From an uncultured Butyricicoccus sp. (GTDB lineage: Bacteria; Bacillota; Clostridia; Oscillospirales; Butyricicoccaceae), in contig CAJUDU010000036.1 in assembly GCA_910584935.1 (NCBI GenBank), positions 1 through 23,459 of the forward strand: 23,459 nucleotides of DNA, in the 5' to 3' direction. Positions 8,215 to 16,398 of this stretch are shown one piece after another. Below the pieces are notes generated by a model. The model made no database searches. It worked only from the letters and a program-made list of their open reading frames with translations, and had not been told where the DNA came from. The stretch's first letter is position 1, and every line of letters starts with the position of its first letter. A program made the position numbers and the translations under genes.

Positions 8215-8243
8215 TTGTTTTTTTGTATTGCATCGGTTATAAT
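8215..8243 (+). promoter_or_regulatory. Promoter of the SWIM-domain gene
   Basis: TTGTTT (8215-8220), 17 bases, TATAAT (8238-8243). The predicted start point near 8250 lies downstream of the first in-frame ATG (8191), so that ATG cannot be used from this promoter. The element therefore decides the start of the next gene. Confidence 0.65.
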
Positions 8244-8295
8244 AAAACAGAAGATTCGACAGGATGTCGGAAACAAAATGCAAGGGATTGATATT

Positions 8296-9987
8296 ATGGA
8301 TAACAACGGTTACGAAATCCAGGAATTTTTAGGCGCGGCAACCCTCATGGCATATGACCGGGGAAATAAATTATATCGGCTTAAAAAAATAGAGAAGCTT
8401 GAAAAATTCGGGCAGACCTATACCGCTGAAATACGCGACCGGGGCGGGAAATTTTATACGGTTACTGTGGAGATGTCACACGATAACCGGGTGTTGGATT
8501 GGGAATGCCATTGCGGTTATCAATACAGCACCATTTGCAAGCATATTGTTGCCACTGTTTTGGCAATCCGGGCTGGCGAATATACCGAAATCATACCAGC
8601 CCAGCCAACAGAAGTTTATATCGACCTGCCTGCGCTTTTTGCGCAGGTATCCAAAGAGGAACTGGAAAATTTGGTAGGGATACAATGCAAAAACAATAAG
8701 TGGCTTTGTTTGGAGCTGGTTTCCGCGCTGGACACTAAAGGGGATCAGGAATTTGTCGCGATGCAGCAAGCGGTACACAGCATTGTAACCGAAAATATGT
8801 ATGAGGGCGAGATTGACGCACGGGGTTGTCAGAAAATCAACCGGGATTTGCAGTATGTTTTGAAAAAAGCAACCCGCTGGATGGAACGGGGAAAATTTGA
8901 CAAGGCATTTGCAATCATACAATATCTGCTGGTTATCACCGTGCTTTTGCATCAGAAATTAAACGATAAAGACCCCGAAAACGGGAACCGGTTATCCCAA
9001 ATGCTGTATGCCCTATCGCACCTGACGGAAGACTGCATCAATGCAGTAAGATACACGTTTCCAGCCGAAGAGCGGCAGCAGTATTTGACACCTTGGCTGG
9101 AAACCATGGAAAATAATGCGTTTGCGCAACAGGAAGAAATCCGTTATCTTTATTTACGGCGGCTCGTCCCGCTGGTACATACAGCAACAAAACAGCAGAT
9201 GTTTGATCTGCTGGACAAAATCCAGGCAAAACATTGGGAAGAATTTGAGGATCACGAAAAATACCTAAAAACGGATAAGTATATCCGATATGAAATTATC
9301 CGGCAGGCTGATGGGCACGCTGCCGCGCGGGAGTTTATCAATCAAAATCTGGACATGGAAGATTTCCGTATCATGGCAATGGAAGAAGATATCCGAAATG
9401 GCGATTATGCACATGCGGAGCAGCTATGTTTACAAGGGGAGCAAAATGGATGTTCCAGAAGAAATCTTGAAACACTGCGCCAGATTTATGACGGCTGGGG
9501 GAAAAAAGACAAACTGCTGGAAACCCTTTGGGCTTTGATTGATCAAGGGAGTTTGTATTATTATGACGATTTAAAACAGGTATTGATGGAAAAAGGACAG
9601 TGGCAGCAGAAATGCCCCGTGCTTTTGGAAAAAGTGAAAAGTCATTGTTCCCTGGAAACTTATATGTACCATCTGATGAAAGAAGAACAAACCGAAAAAC
9701 TGATGGAAGAAGTGCGCAGCCATCCGGAAACTGTGTTCCAATATGGGGATTGGCTGGCAACTGACTATATGGAAGAAATTTGCGCCATGGCAGTGGATCG
9801 TATTCGTAAGGAAGCGGAAGCAGCGAGTACACGGCGGGATTATCAACAGATTTGCAAGCATTTAGATTTGCTGATTGATTTCGGCAGTCTGGACTTGGCA
9901 AATGACTTGGAAGAGGAATTTCGCAATACCTACAAACGCAAACCCGCATTTATGCAGGAATTGGACATTTGGGAACAATACGGATAA
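8296..9987 (+). CDS. SWIM zinc-finger protein with long helical C-terminus
   Basis: The protein has 563 residues from the ATG at 8296, which has AAGGG about 9 bases upstream. The ATG at 8278 is possible, while 8191 is excluded by the promoter. Residues 71-83 hold a SWIM finger: C71-H-C73, seven residues, C81-K-H83. SWIM domains bind nucleic acid or protein partners and are often attached to SNF2 helicases, but no helicase motif is present here. From about residue 100 onward the sequence is charged and helical, consistent with TPR-like or alpha-solenoid repeats. It carries no signal peptide or membrane segment and is presumably cytosolic. The AraC/GH39 gene follows 39 bases later in the same direction, so the two are probably co-transcribed. 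Function is unknown. Confidence 0.8.
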   Translation: MDNNGYEIQEFLGAATLMAYDRGNKLYRLKKIEKLEKFGQTYTAEIRDRGGKFYTVTVEMSHDNRVLDWECHCGYQYSTICKHIVATVLAIRAGEYTEIIPAQPTEVYIDLPALFAQVSKEELENLVGIQCKNNKWLCLELVSALDTKGDQEFVAMQQAVHSIVTENMYEGEIDARGCQKINRDLQYVLKKATRWMERGKFDKAFAIIQYLLVITVLLHQKLNDKDPENGNRLSQMLYALSHLTEDCINAVRYTFPAEERQQYLTPWLETMENNAFAQQEEIRYLYLRRLVPLVHTATKQQMFDLLDKIQAKHWEEFEDHEKYLKTDKYIRYEIIRQADGHAAAREFINQNLDMEDFRIMAMEEDIRNGDYAHAEQLCLQGEQNGCSRRNLETLRQIYDGWGKKDKLLETLWALIDQGSLYYYDDLKQVLMEKGQWQQKCPVLLEKVKSHCSLETYMYHLMKEEQTEKLMEEVRSHPETVFQYGDWLATDYMEEICAMAVDRIRKEAEAASTRRDYQQICKHLDLLIDFGSLDLANDLEEEFRNTYKRKPAFMQELDIWEQYG

Positions 9988-10026
9988 CGCCCTGCATACC
10001 CAGGCAGGCAGAGGAGGGGCAGCGCC

Positions 10027-12465
10027 GTGCAGTTATGGAACCTTATTTCGGAAAACCGCCATATTAGCTTCCGGCTGACTGAGCAGTTTGATGGCAACCC
10101 AGCATGGAACGCAGAACTTGAAATTTTATATGTGCTCAGCGGGCAGATTTCCTGCACCGTTCACCGGGAAAACTATCAGCTAAAAGAAGAAGATTTCATC
10201 ATTTTTAACCCCTATGAGATGCACAGCGTCCAAGGGGAACACTGCAAGGCAATTTCCCTTTTTATCTTTCCGAAGCTTTTATCTTTGCACACTAGCCGAC
10301 AGGCGGATGAACAGATTTTATGTTGTTCAGTTGACCAGTCTATCCCGGAAGCCTGCTACCGTCAGGTGCGGCAGTTTATGGCAAATATCTTTTTGTTGTC
10401 TTATCAAAAGGAGCCTGATGAATATCAGATTTATAGCGAAACCCTTAATCTGCTCAGTGCTCTGCGGGAAAATTTTCGGGTCAAAAAAGGGTCAGGCTCA
10501 GATAAGGAACAAAGTGTCATGGAGCATATCCGGAAAATTGTCTGGTATATGGATAAACACTATATGGAAAACCTGACGCTGACGGAAATCGCAAAACATG
10601 AATTTATCTCCCCGAATTATTTGTCCCATTTGTTCCGGGATTACCTCAACACTTCTTTTGTGCAGTATTTGCGAATGCTGCGGCTAAATCATGCGTATGC
10701 CGATTTACAAGGCACGAATTTAAGCGTCACCGAAATTGCCATGCGCAATGGCTTTAGCAGTGCAACAGCATTTATCGGGTATTTCCGTGATGTTTATGGC
10801 AAAACCCCGGCGAAATTCCGCAAACATACCAAACCCAATTATTATGGGCAGGTTATCCCCATGGATGAAAAAAACCTGCATGGGCTGACCAAATATGCGA
10901 CCCGTTCTATGCAGGCGGTTTCGCTGCTGCGCAATAATATGGAAACCCGCATTGTGGGAATTGATTGCAGCCAGCCGGGGCAGCCCCGCCCGCATTCCTG
11001 GAATGAACTGATGAATGTTGGCTGGGCAAAAGAGCTGCTGCTTGCGCCATTACAGCAGCAAGTTTTACATACTGCGCAGTCGCTTGGGTTCCGAATGGTT
11101 GGGTTTCATGGTCTTTTTGACGATGATATGTACATTTATAATGAGGATGAGGACGGCAACCCTTATTATAACTTCAATTATTTAGAGATGCTGTTTGATT
11201 TCCTGGTGGAAAATAATCTTGCCCCGCTTTTGGAACTCAGTTTTATCCCGAAAAAATTGTCGTCCAATGAACAGCAATATTATAACCATTTTTCACATAT
11301 CAGCCTGCCCAATGACCTGGCGCGCTGGCAGGCGCTGATTGAAAACACCTTGCGCCACTGCATTAACCGGTATGGGCTGAAAGAGGTCAGCCGTTGGCGG
11401 TTCGTGCTGTTCAGCGCGGTTTATGTGTATTATGGCTGTATTTCTGAATCAGATTGGCTGACATTATGGCTTGCCACACAACAAGCAATCCGGCGGGTCA
11501 GCCCCGCGTTAAAATTTGGCTTAAATGATGACCTTGGGCTGCTGGCGCCGAGTTACAATCGGGTTTGGGATTATATCAGCAAAGCGGCAGCGGCTGGACA
11601 AGCCCCCGACTTTTTAGCGTTCCAATGTTTTTATGGGGATTACTATGCCTCTGGTAATTTGGCGTTTGGCATGGTTTATGGGCAAAAAGAAATGCCTTTG
11701 CCCCATTCGCCAGATGAAGATTATCTTTCGCATAAGCTGGATGATTTGGAACGCGAAATGGCGGCACGGCATATCAGCCATTTGCCGGTGATGTTTGAAA
11801 AGTGGAACTCTACTGTTTGGCAGCGTGATTCCTGCAATGACGGCTGTTTCAAAGCGGCATTTTTGGTGAAAAATATTCTGGAAAACGAGGGGCGGCTGCA
11901 AGCCTTTGGGCATTGGACACTTAGCGATTTTATGGAAGAGGTGCCGCACAGCCCACAGCTATTCCATGGCGGTTATGGGATACTTACCTATAACGGCATT
12001 CCAAAACCGGGCTATTATGCACTGCAAATGCTGTCCCAGCTTACCGGGCACTGCATTGCCAAAGGAAATGGCTGGTATGCAACCTATGATAGCAGCGATG
12101 CCCATATTCTGCTTTATCATTATTATCATTATGATTTGCTGTACCAGCGGGATTATTCTGTCCGGAGTGATGGCGTTTTCCAGTTTGAAAACAGCATTTC
12201 ATTCCAGGTGCAGCTTGCCCACCTGCCGCCGGGGCAGTATGAATTTACGCTGCAAAGCATTAGCCGGGAAAATGGAAGCTCCTATAATGTATGGCTGGAA
12301 ATGGGCGCGCCGGATTCGCTGACCCGTGAACAGATTGAACATATTAAACAGGTAGCGCGCCCTAGGCTGGAAAAATGGATGGAATATCTGAATGGGGACT
12401 ATACGTTTACCGCGCAATTAAGCGCACATGAAGTGCAGCTTGTGACAATCCACCGGATGTACTGA
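10027..12465 (+). CDS. AraC-family regulator fused to a GH39-like (probably inactive) barrel
   Basis: The 812-residue protein starts at GTG, with GGAGGGG seven bases upstream. Residues about 20-90 form a cupin-like sensor domain. Residues about 163-266 form an AraC DNA-binding domain with two helix-turn-helix units (LTEIAKHEFISPNYLSHLF and VTEIAMRNGFSSATAFIGYF). From about 295 to the end the sequence resembles the GH39 beta-xylosidase barrel plus trailing beta domain. Where GH39 enzymes have W-x-F-E-x-W-N-E-P, this protein has W457-RFVLFSAV, so the acid/base glutamate is replaced by A464. Where the nucleophile motif T-E-W-N is expected it has E591-K592-W-N, with lysine at the catalytic position. 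These alignments were made by eye. The barrel is therefore probably a sugar sensor. The sugar ABC operon downstream is the likely target. Confidence 0.85.
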   Translation: MQLWNLISENRHISFRLTEQFDGNPAWNAELEILYVLSGQISCTVHRENYQLKEEDFIIFNPYEMHSVQGEHCKAISLFIFPKLLSLHTSRQADEQILCCSVDQSIPEACYRQVRQFMANIFLLSYQKEPDEYQIYSETLNLLSALRENFRVKKGSGSDKEQSVMEHIRKIVWYMDKHYMENLTLTEIAKHEFISPNYLSHLFRDYLNTSFVQYLRMLRLNHAYADLQGTNLSVTEIAMRNGFSSATAFIGYFRDVYGKTPAKFRKHTKPNYYGQVIPMDEKNLHGLTKYATRSMQAVSLLRNNMETRIVGIDCSQPGQPRPHSWNELMNVGWAKELLLAPLQQQVLHTAQSLGFRMVGFHGLFDDDMYIYNEDEDGNPYYNFNYLEMLFDFLVENNLAPLLELSFIPKKLSSNEQQYYNHFSHISLPNDLARWQALIENTLRHCINRYGLKEVSRWRFVLFSAVYVYYGCISESDWLTLWLATQQAIRRVSPALKFGLNDDLGLLAPSYNRVWDYISKAAAAGQAPDFLAFQCFYGDYYASGNLAFGMVYGQKEMPLPHSPDEDYLSHKLDDLEREMAARHISHLPVMFEKWNSTVWQRDSCNDGCFKAAFLVKNILENEGRLQAFGHWTLSDFMEEVPHSPQLFHGGYGILTYNGIPKPGYYALQMLSQLTGHCIAKGNGWYATYDSSDAHILLYHYYHYDLLYQRDYSVRSDGVFQFENSISFQVQLAHLPPGQYEFTLQSISRENGSSYNVWLEMGAPDSLTREQIEHIKQVARPRLEKWMEYLNGDYTFTAQLSAHEVQLVTIHRMY

Positions 12466-12466
12466 C

Positions 12467-12504
12467 AACAGCCCTTTGCCAACACAGGCAAGGGCTGTTT
12501 TTTT
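12467..12504 (+). terminator. Terminator after the AraC/GH39 gene
   Basis: AACAGCCCTTTGCC and GGCAAGGGCTGTT pair with one bulged T around a 6-base loop, followed by a run of seven or more T. It begins two bases after the stop codon. Confidence 0.9.
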
Positions 12505-12807
12505 ATAATAAATATCCCTGAAATATATTAATTATGTGAAAAAAATCGCGAAATCTACAAAAAAACATCGTAAATATTGTTAATCTTCTATGATATCTCG
12601 GAATTTATTCGTGAAAATATATGATTTATGTGGTTTTCAATAAAAGATTTCATGGATATTCACCTATTTCGGCGATAAAGCAGATTTATTCTGCATGATA
12701 TCCGTATTTTTAGGTGAAATTAGATGATATACTGTGAACAACATCAAAAGAGATTGGTCATAATGACGGATCAAAAAACAATTGAAATTGAGAAGGAGAT
12801 TGCGTGT
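12505..12807 (+). promoter_or_regulatory. Regulatory region of the sugar ABC operon
   Basis: This AT-rich, gene-free stretch lies between the regulator and the binding-protein gene. TATACT with extended TG (12725-12733) is a good -10 element, but no consensus -35 lies at the right distance, as is common for activator-dependent promoters. The inverted repeat TTCACCTA (12659-12666) / TAGGTGAA (12711-12718) has its right arm over the -35 zone. A nested pair GGATAT/ATATCC (12654-12659, 12698-12703) lies inside it. ATTTATTC is repeated directly at 12603-12610 and 12684-12691. Any of these could be the operator of the AraC-type regulator. No riboswitch fold is recognised. Confidence 0.45.
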
Positions 12808-13836
12808 ATGAAAAAACGGTTTACATCATGGATAGCAACAGCATTATCCGTTGGGATGCTGGCAACTTGTATGGCAGGCTGTGGCGACGGAGATAACGGC
12901 GGCGCAGCAGGCGGCAGCGGTGCTGGTGCATCCGGCGGCGGCAGCGCCTCTGGCGATAAGCCGAAAATCGGCATTGCCATGTCCACCTATGACGACCAGT
13001 GGATTTCTTATCTGATTGATGAAATGAATGTTTATGCCAAGGAAAATCCGGATTTTGAATTTTCCTTTACCGACGCACAGAATGACATTAACACCCAGCT
13101 TGGGCAGGTAGAACAGTTTATCGCGGAAGGTTGTGCGGCAGTGATTTGCAACCCTGTGGAAACAGACAGCTCCGCGCCGATTGTAGATGCCTGCAATGAA
13201 GCAAACATCCCGATTATTTCAGTCAACCGCCCATTTGCCAACCAGGATGATGCCACTTCTTACTGTGGCGGCGACTCCAAGCGTTCGGGTGAAATTGTGA
13301 TGGAAAACATCGCAAAGATTGCCGATTACAAAGGGAAAGTAGCGGTGATTGCTGGTGAGGCAACCCATGAAGCGGCACGTCTGCGCACCGAAGGCATTCA
13401 GGAAGTTGTTGACAAATACGAAGGCATGGAAATTGTTTATCTGCAAAACGCAAAAAACTGGGAGCGCGCCAAGGCAATGGCTTTGACAGAAGACCTCATC
13501 CAGTCGGGTACAGAATTTGACATTGTCATTGGCGAATGCGACGAACTCGCAATTGGTGCAATCCTTGCCATGGAAAGCGCGAATATGAAAGTCGGCAAAG
13601 ACGGCATCCTGGTTGGCGGCATTGACGGCACACCGGATGGCCTCCAGTATATGGACGAAGGCAAGGAACTGATTGACGTATTCCAAAACGCGACCGGTCA
13701 GGCACGCGGTTCCATGGATGCGGCAATGAAAGCAATCAAAGGCGAAGAAGTTGAAAAAATGAACCTTATCGACTATGAGCTGATTACGCCGGATCTGTCC
13801 CAAAAATACCAAGACTTATGGGCAAATATCACCTGA
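12808..13836 (+). CDS. Sugar ABC transporter substrate-binding lipoprotein
   Basis: The protein has 342 residues. The start at 12808 is chosen because AAGGAG precedes it and MKKR followed by a hydrophobic stretch forms a lipoprotein signal peptide with lipobox M-A-G-C25. The upstream in-frame ATG at 12724 would bury this signal and lies within the promoter. After C25 comes a glycine/serine/alanine-rich linker (about 26-50), then a type I periplasmic binding fold (KPKIGIAMSTYDDQW...), the family of RbsB, MglB and inositol-binding proteins. Residues near the expected ligand pocket include the NRP at the end of IISVNRP and the D of GGIDGTP. It would be anchored outside the membrane and deliver a monosaccharide-like ligand to the permease. 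It is the first gene of the operon and is separated from the ATPase gene by a hairpin. Confidence 0.92.
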   Translation: MKKRFTSWIATALSVGMLATCMAGCGDGDNGGAAGGSGAGASGGGSASGDKPKIGIAMSTYDDQWISYLIDEMNVYAKENPDFEFSFTDAQNDINTQLGQVEQFIAEGCAAVICNPVETDSSAPIVDACNEANIPIISVNRPFANQDDATSYCGGDSKRSGEIVMENIAKIADYKGKVAVIAGEATHEAARLRTEGIQEVVDKYEGMEIVYLQNAKNWERAKAMALTEDLIQSGTEFDIVIGECDELAIGAILAMESANMKVGKDGILVGGIDGTPDGLQYMDEGKELIDVFQNATGQARGSMDAAMKAIKGEEVEKMNLIDYELITPDLSQKYQDLWANIT

Positions 13837-13857
13837 TTTGAAAACCCAGCATAGATG

Positions 13858-13884
13858 CCCCTGCCGGGCTTGCCCTGGCAGGGG
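13858..13884 (+). other. Intercistronic hairpin between binding-protein and ATPase genes
   Basis: CCCCTGCC (13858-13865) and GGCAGGGG (13877-13884) form an 8-bp GC-rich stem with an 11-base loop that can add further G-C pairs. No U-run follows. Such stem-loops behind binding-protein genes commonly stabilise the upstream mRNA or partially terminate it, so the binding protein is made in excess of the membrane components. Confidence 0.65.
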
Positions 13885-13907
13885 ACGCTAGAAAGGCGGC
13901 GAAATTG

Positions 13908-15419
13908 ATGGCGGATGAATATATCCTCAAAGCAGACAATATCACAGTGCAGTTCCCAGGGGTAAAAGCGCTGGACAATGTACAGCTGCATATCCGCAAA
14001 GGCACCGTCCATGCGCTGATGGGCGAAAATGGCGCGGGCAAATCCACACTGATGAAATGCCTGATTGGCATTAACCATCCCGATGAAGGCGGCACTATCC
14101 TGTTCAAAGGGGAAAACCTGAAATTATCCAGCCCGCATGATGCCTTATCCCGTGGCATTGCGATGATTCATCAGGAGCTTTCCCCCATCCCAGAAATGAC
14201 GGTCACAGAAAATATCTATCTTGGCCGTGAAACCATGAACGGTCCATTTGTCAACCGCAAAGCAGATATTGCACGCACCAGGGCATTGCTGGAACGGCTA
14301 AATATCCGGGTCAGTGCTACCGAACAGATGAAAAACCTGAGCATGGCAAATACGCAGATGGTGGAGATTGCAAAAGCGATTTCTTATGACGCGGATCTTG
14401 TCATTATGGATGAACCAACCTCTGCCATTACAGAAGTGGAAGTCAAGCATCTATTCCAGATGATTGAAAACATGAAGGCACAAGGCATCTCCATTATTTA
14501 TATCACGCATAAAATGGATGAAGTCTTTGCCATTGCGGACGATATTACCGTGTTGCGGGATGGGCAGTTTATCGCAACCATGCCTGCCGCAGAACTTGAT
14601 AAAGATAAGCTCATCAACCTAATGGTAGGGCGTACATTAACAGATATTTTTCAGAAAAAGAAGGCTGAAATCGGCGAACCGATTTTATCCATCCGCAACT
14701 TCACCCGGAAAAAAGAATTTCGGAATGTCAGTTTTGATGTCCATCGGGGTGAAATTGTCGGTATGGCAGGGTTGATGGGCGCAGGGCGCTCAGAACTGAT
14801 GATGTCACTGTTTGGTGTGACAAAACATGAAACAGGGGAAGTTTATTTGCATGGCAAAAAAGTCGAAATCCGTTCCCCAAAGGATGCCATACAGCATAAG
14901 ATGGCATTTTTAACCGAGGACCGCAAGCTGACCGGCTTATACCTGATTTTATCCGTGCAGGAAAATATCACAATGGCAAGCATTGACCAGTTCTGTGGCA
15001 ATGGGCTGATACAGCACCGGAAAATCAAAGAAACGTGCGAAACTGAAATCGGCAAATTCAATATCCGGACGCCATCCATCAATCAGCGTGTAGAACTGCT
15101 TTCAGGCGGCAATCAGCAAAAAGTGCTGCTTAGCCGCTGGATGCTGACCGATCCGGATGTTTTAATCCTAGATGAACCGACACGCGGCATTGATATCGGC
15201 GCAAAATCAGAAATCTACCGCCTGATGAGCGATTTGGCACAGCAGGGCAAAGCAATTATCATGATTTCCTCTGAACTGCCCGAAATCATCGGGCTGAGTG
15301 ACCGGGTTGTTGTGATGCACGAAGGAAAGGTAACTGGCATTTTAGATGCCGCGGAAGCAACGCAGGAACGCCTGCTCAGCTATGCAGCTGGGGAATCAGA
15401 CGATTACAGGGGGATGTGA
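13908..15419 (+). CDS. Sugar ABC transporter ATP-binding protein (RbsA/MglA type)
   Basis: The 503-residue protein has two fused nucleotide-binding domains, as in RbsA, MglA and XylG. The first domain has Walker A GENGAGKST at 39-47, a degenerate signature LSMANTQ at 144-150 and Walker B LVIMDEPT at 164-171. The second has the family's non-canonical Walker A GLMGAGR at 288-294, the full signature LSGGNQ at 398-403 and Walker B LILDEPT at 419-425. This asymmetry, one degenerate and one competent site, is normal for the CUT2 class. The start at ATG 13908 is preferred over the adjacent TTG at 13905; AAAGGCGG lies upstream. The stop codon overlaps the GTG start of the permease by four bases, implying translational coupling. 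It energises import of the ligand captured by the upstream lipoprotein. Confidence 0.95.
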   Translation: MADEYILKADNITVQFPGVKALDNVQLHIRKGTVHALMGENGAGKSTLMKCLIGINHPDEGGTILFKGENLKLSSPHDALSRGIAMIHQELSPIPEMTVTENIYLGRETMNGPFVNRKADIARTRALLERLNIRVSATEQMKNLSMANTQMVEIAKAISYDADLVIMDEPTSAITEVEVKHLFQMIENMKAQGISIIYITHKMDEVFAIADDITVLRDGQFIATMPAAELDKDKLINLMVGRTLTDIFQKKKAEIGEPILSIRNFTRKKEFRNVSFDVHRGEIVGMAGLMGAGRSELMMSLFGVTKHETGEVYLHGKKVEIRSPKDAIQHKMAFLTEDRKLTGLYLILSVQENITMASIDQFCGNGLIQHRKIKETCETEIGKFNIRTPSINQRVELLSGGNQQKVLLSRWMLTDPDVLILDEPTRGIDIGAKSEIYRLMSDLAQQGKAIIMISSELPEIIGLSDRVVVMHEGKVTGILDAAEATQERLLSYAAGESDDYRGM

Positions 15420-16366
15420 AACGGATGGGCAAACTGAAAACATTTTACCAGAAATATGGGATGCTGCTGGTGCTTGTCGCCATGGTCATTATCATTTCGA
15501 TACTGGAACCCAATTTCATGCAGGTAACCAACTTAATGAACGTACTCAAGCAGATTTCCGTCTATGCCATCATCGGCTATGGCGTAACCTTTATTATCAT
15601 TACCACAGGCATTGACCTTGGTTTGGGCGCATATATGGCGCTGGCAGGTGTTATTGCGGCGTATATTGCGCAGTCAGCATCAACGCCGGGCGTGGTATCC
15701 GTGCTGGCTGGCGCCGCAACCGGTATTGTCATTGGGCTTGTCAATGGGCTGATTATTTCGATTTCCAAAATCCCACCGTTCATTGTCACTTTGGGCATGA
15801 CGACCATTACCCGCGGCATGGCACTGCTGCTGACCGATGGCAAACCGGTTTCCCGCTTAAATGAAAGTTTCCGCTGGTGGGGCGGCGGGCGGTTTTTGGG
15901 CATCCCTACCCCGATTGTCTGGCTGATTGTCATCACCTTTATCAGCTGGGTACTGCTTGACCATATGAAATTTGGGCGCTATACCCGCGCAATTGGCGGC
16001 AATGAAAAAGCAGCTGTGATTTCTGGCATTAACATCATGAAATATAAAGTGCTGATTTACACATTCTCCGGCTTATGCTGTGGGCTTGCAGGCGTTATTC
16101 TGGCGGCACGTGTTGCTTCCGGTTCGCCAAGCGCGGCGCAGGGCTATGAACTGGACGCCATTGCGGGCAGTGTTATCGGCGGTACAAGTATGATGGGCGG
16201 CACAGGTTCTATTTTCGGCGTATTTATTGGTGCAATGGTCATTGGCGTGCTGAATTCCGGCTTGAATATGCTGGGCGTATCCTCCTATTGGCAGGATATT
16301 GTCAAAGGTGTTATCATCATTGCAGCAGTTATTGTTGACGAACGCAAGAAACGTGCGAAAATATAA
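15416..16366 (+). CDS. Sugar ABC transporter permease (RbsC/XylH, CUT2 class)
   Basis: This 316-residue, very hydrophobic protein has about eight to ten membrane segments. The segment GYGVTFIIITTGIDLGLGAYMAL is typical of ribose-type permeases, as is the ATPase-contact region around AIGGNEKAAVISGI and the C-terminal GGTSMMGGTGSIFGVFIGA. It starts with GTG overlapping the ATPase stop in a GTGA junction. An ATG at 15425 is a less likely alternative. With the ATPase and the binding lipoprotein it makes a complete CUT2 importer; only one permease gene is present, as expected for a homodimer. Confidence 0.94.
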   Translation: MKRMGKLKTFYQKYGMLLVLVAMVIIISILEPNFMQVTNLMNVLKQISVYAIIGYGVTFIIITTGIDLGLGAYMALAGVIAAYIAQSASTPGVVSVLAGAATGIVIGLVNGLIISISKIPPFIVTLGMTTITRGMALLLTDGKPVSRLNESFRWWGGGRFLGIPTPIVWLIVITFISWVLLDHMKFGRYTRAIGGNEKAAVISGINIMKYKVLIYTFSGLCCGLAGVILAARVASGSPSAAQGYELDAIAGSVIGGTSMMGGTGSIFGVFIGAMVIGVLNSGLNMLGVSSYWQDIVKGVIIIAAVIVDERKKRAKI

Positions 16367-16398
16367 GTAGAACCGAATGATAAACGAGGTGGATTTTC

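Noticed and set aside
13219..13812. 197-codon frame opposite the binding-protein gene
   Set aside because: It is fully covered by a clear lipoprotein gene on the other strand; no family resemblance or ribosome binding site.
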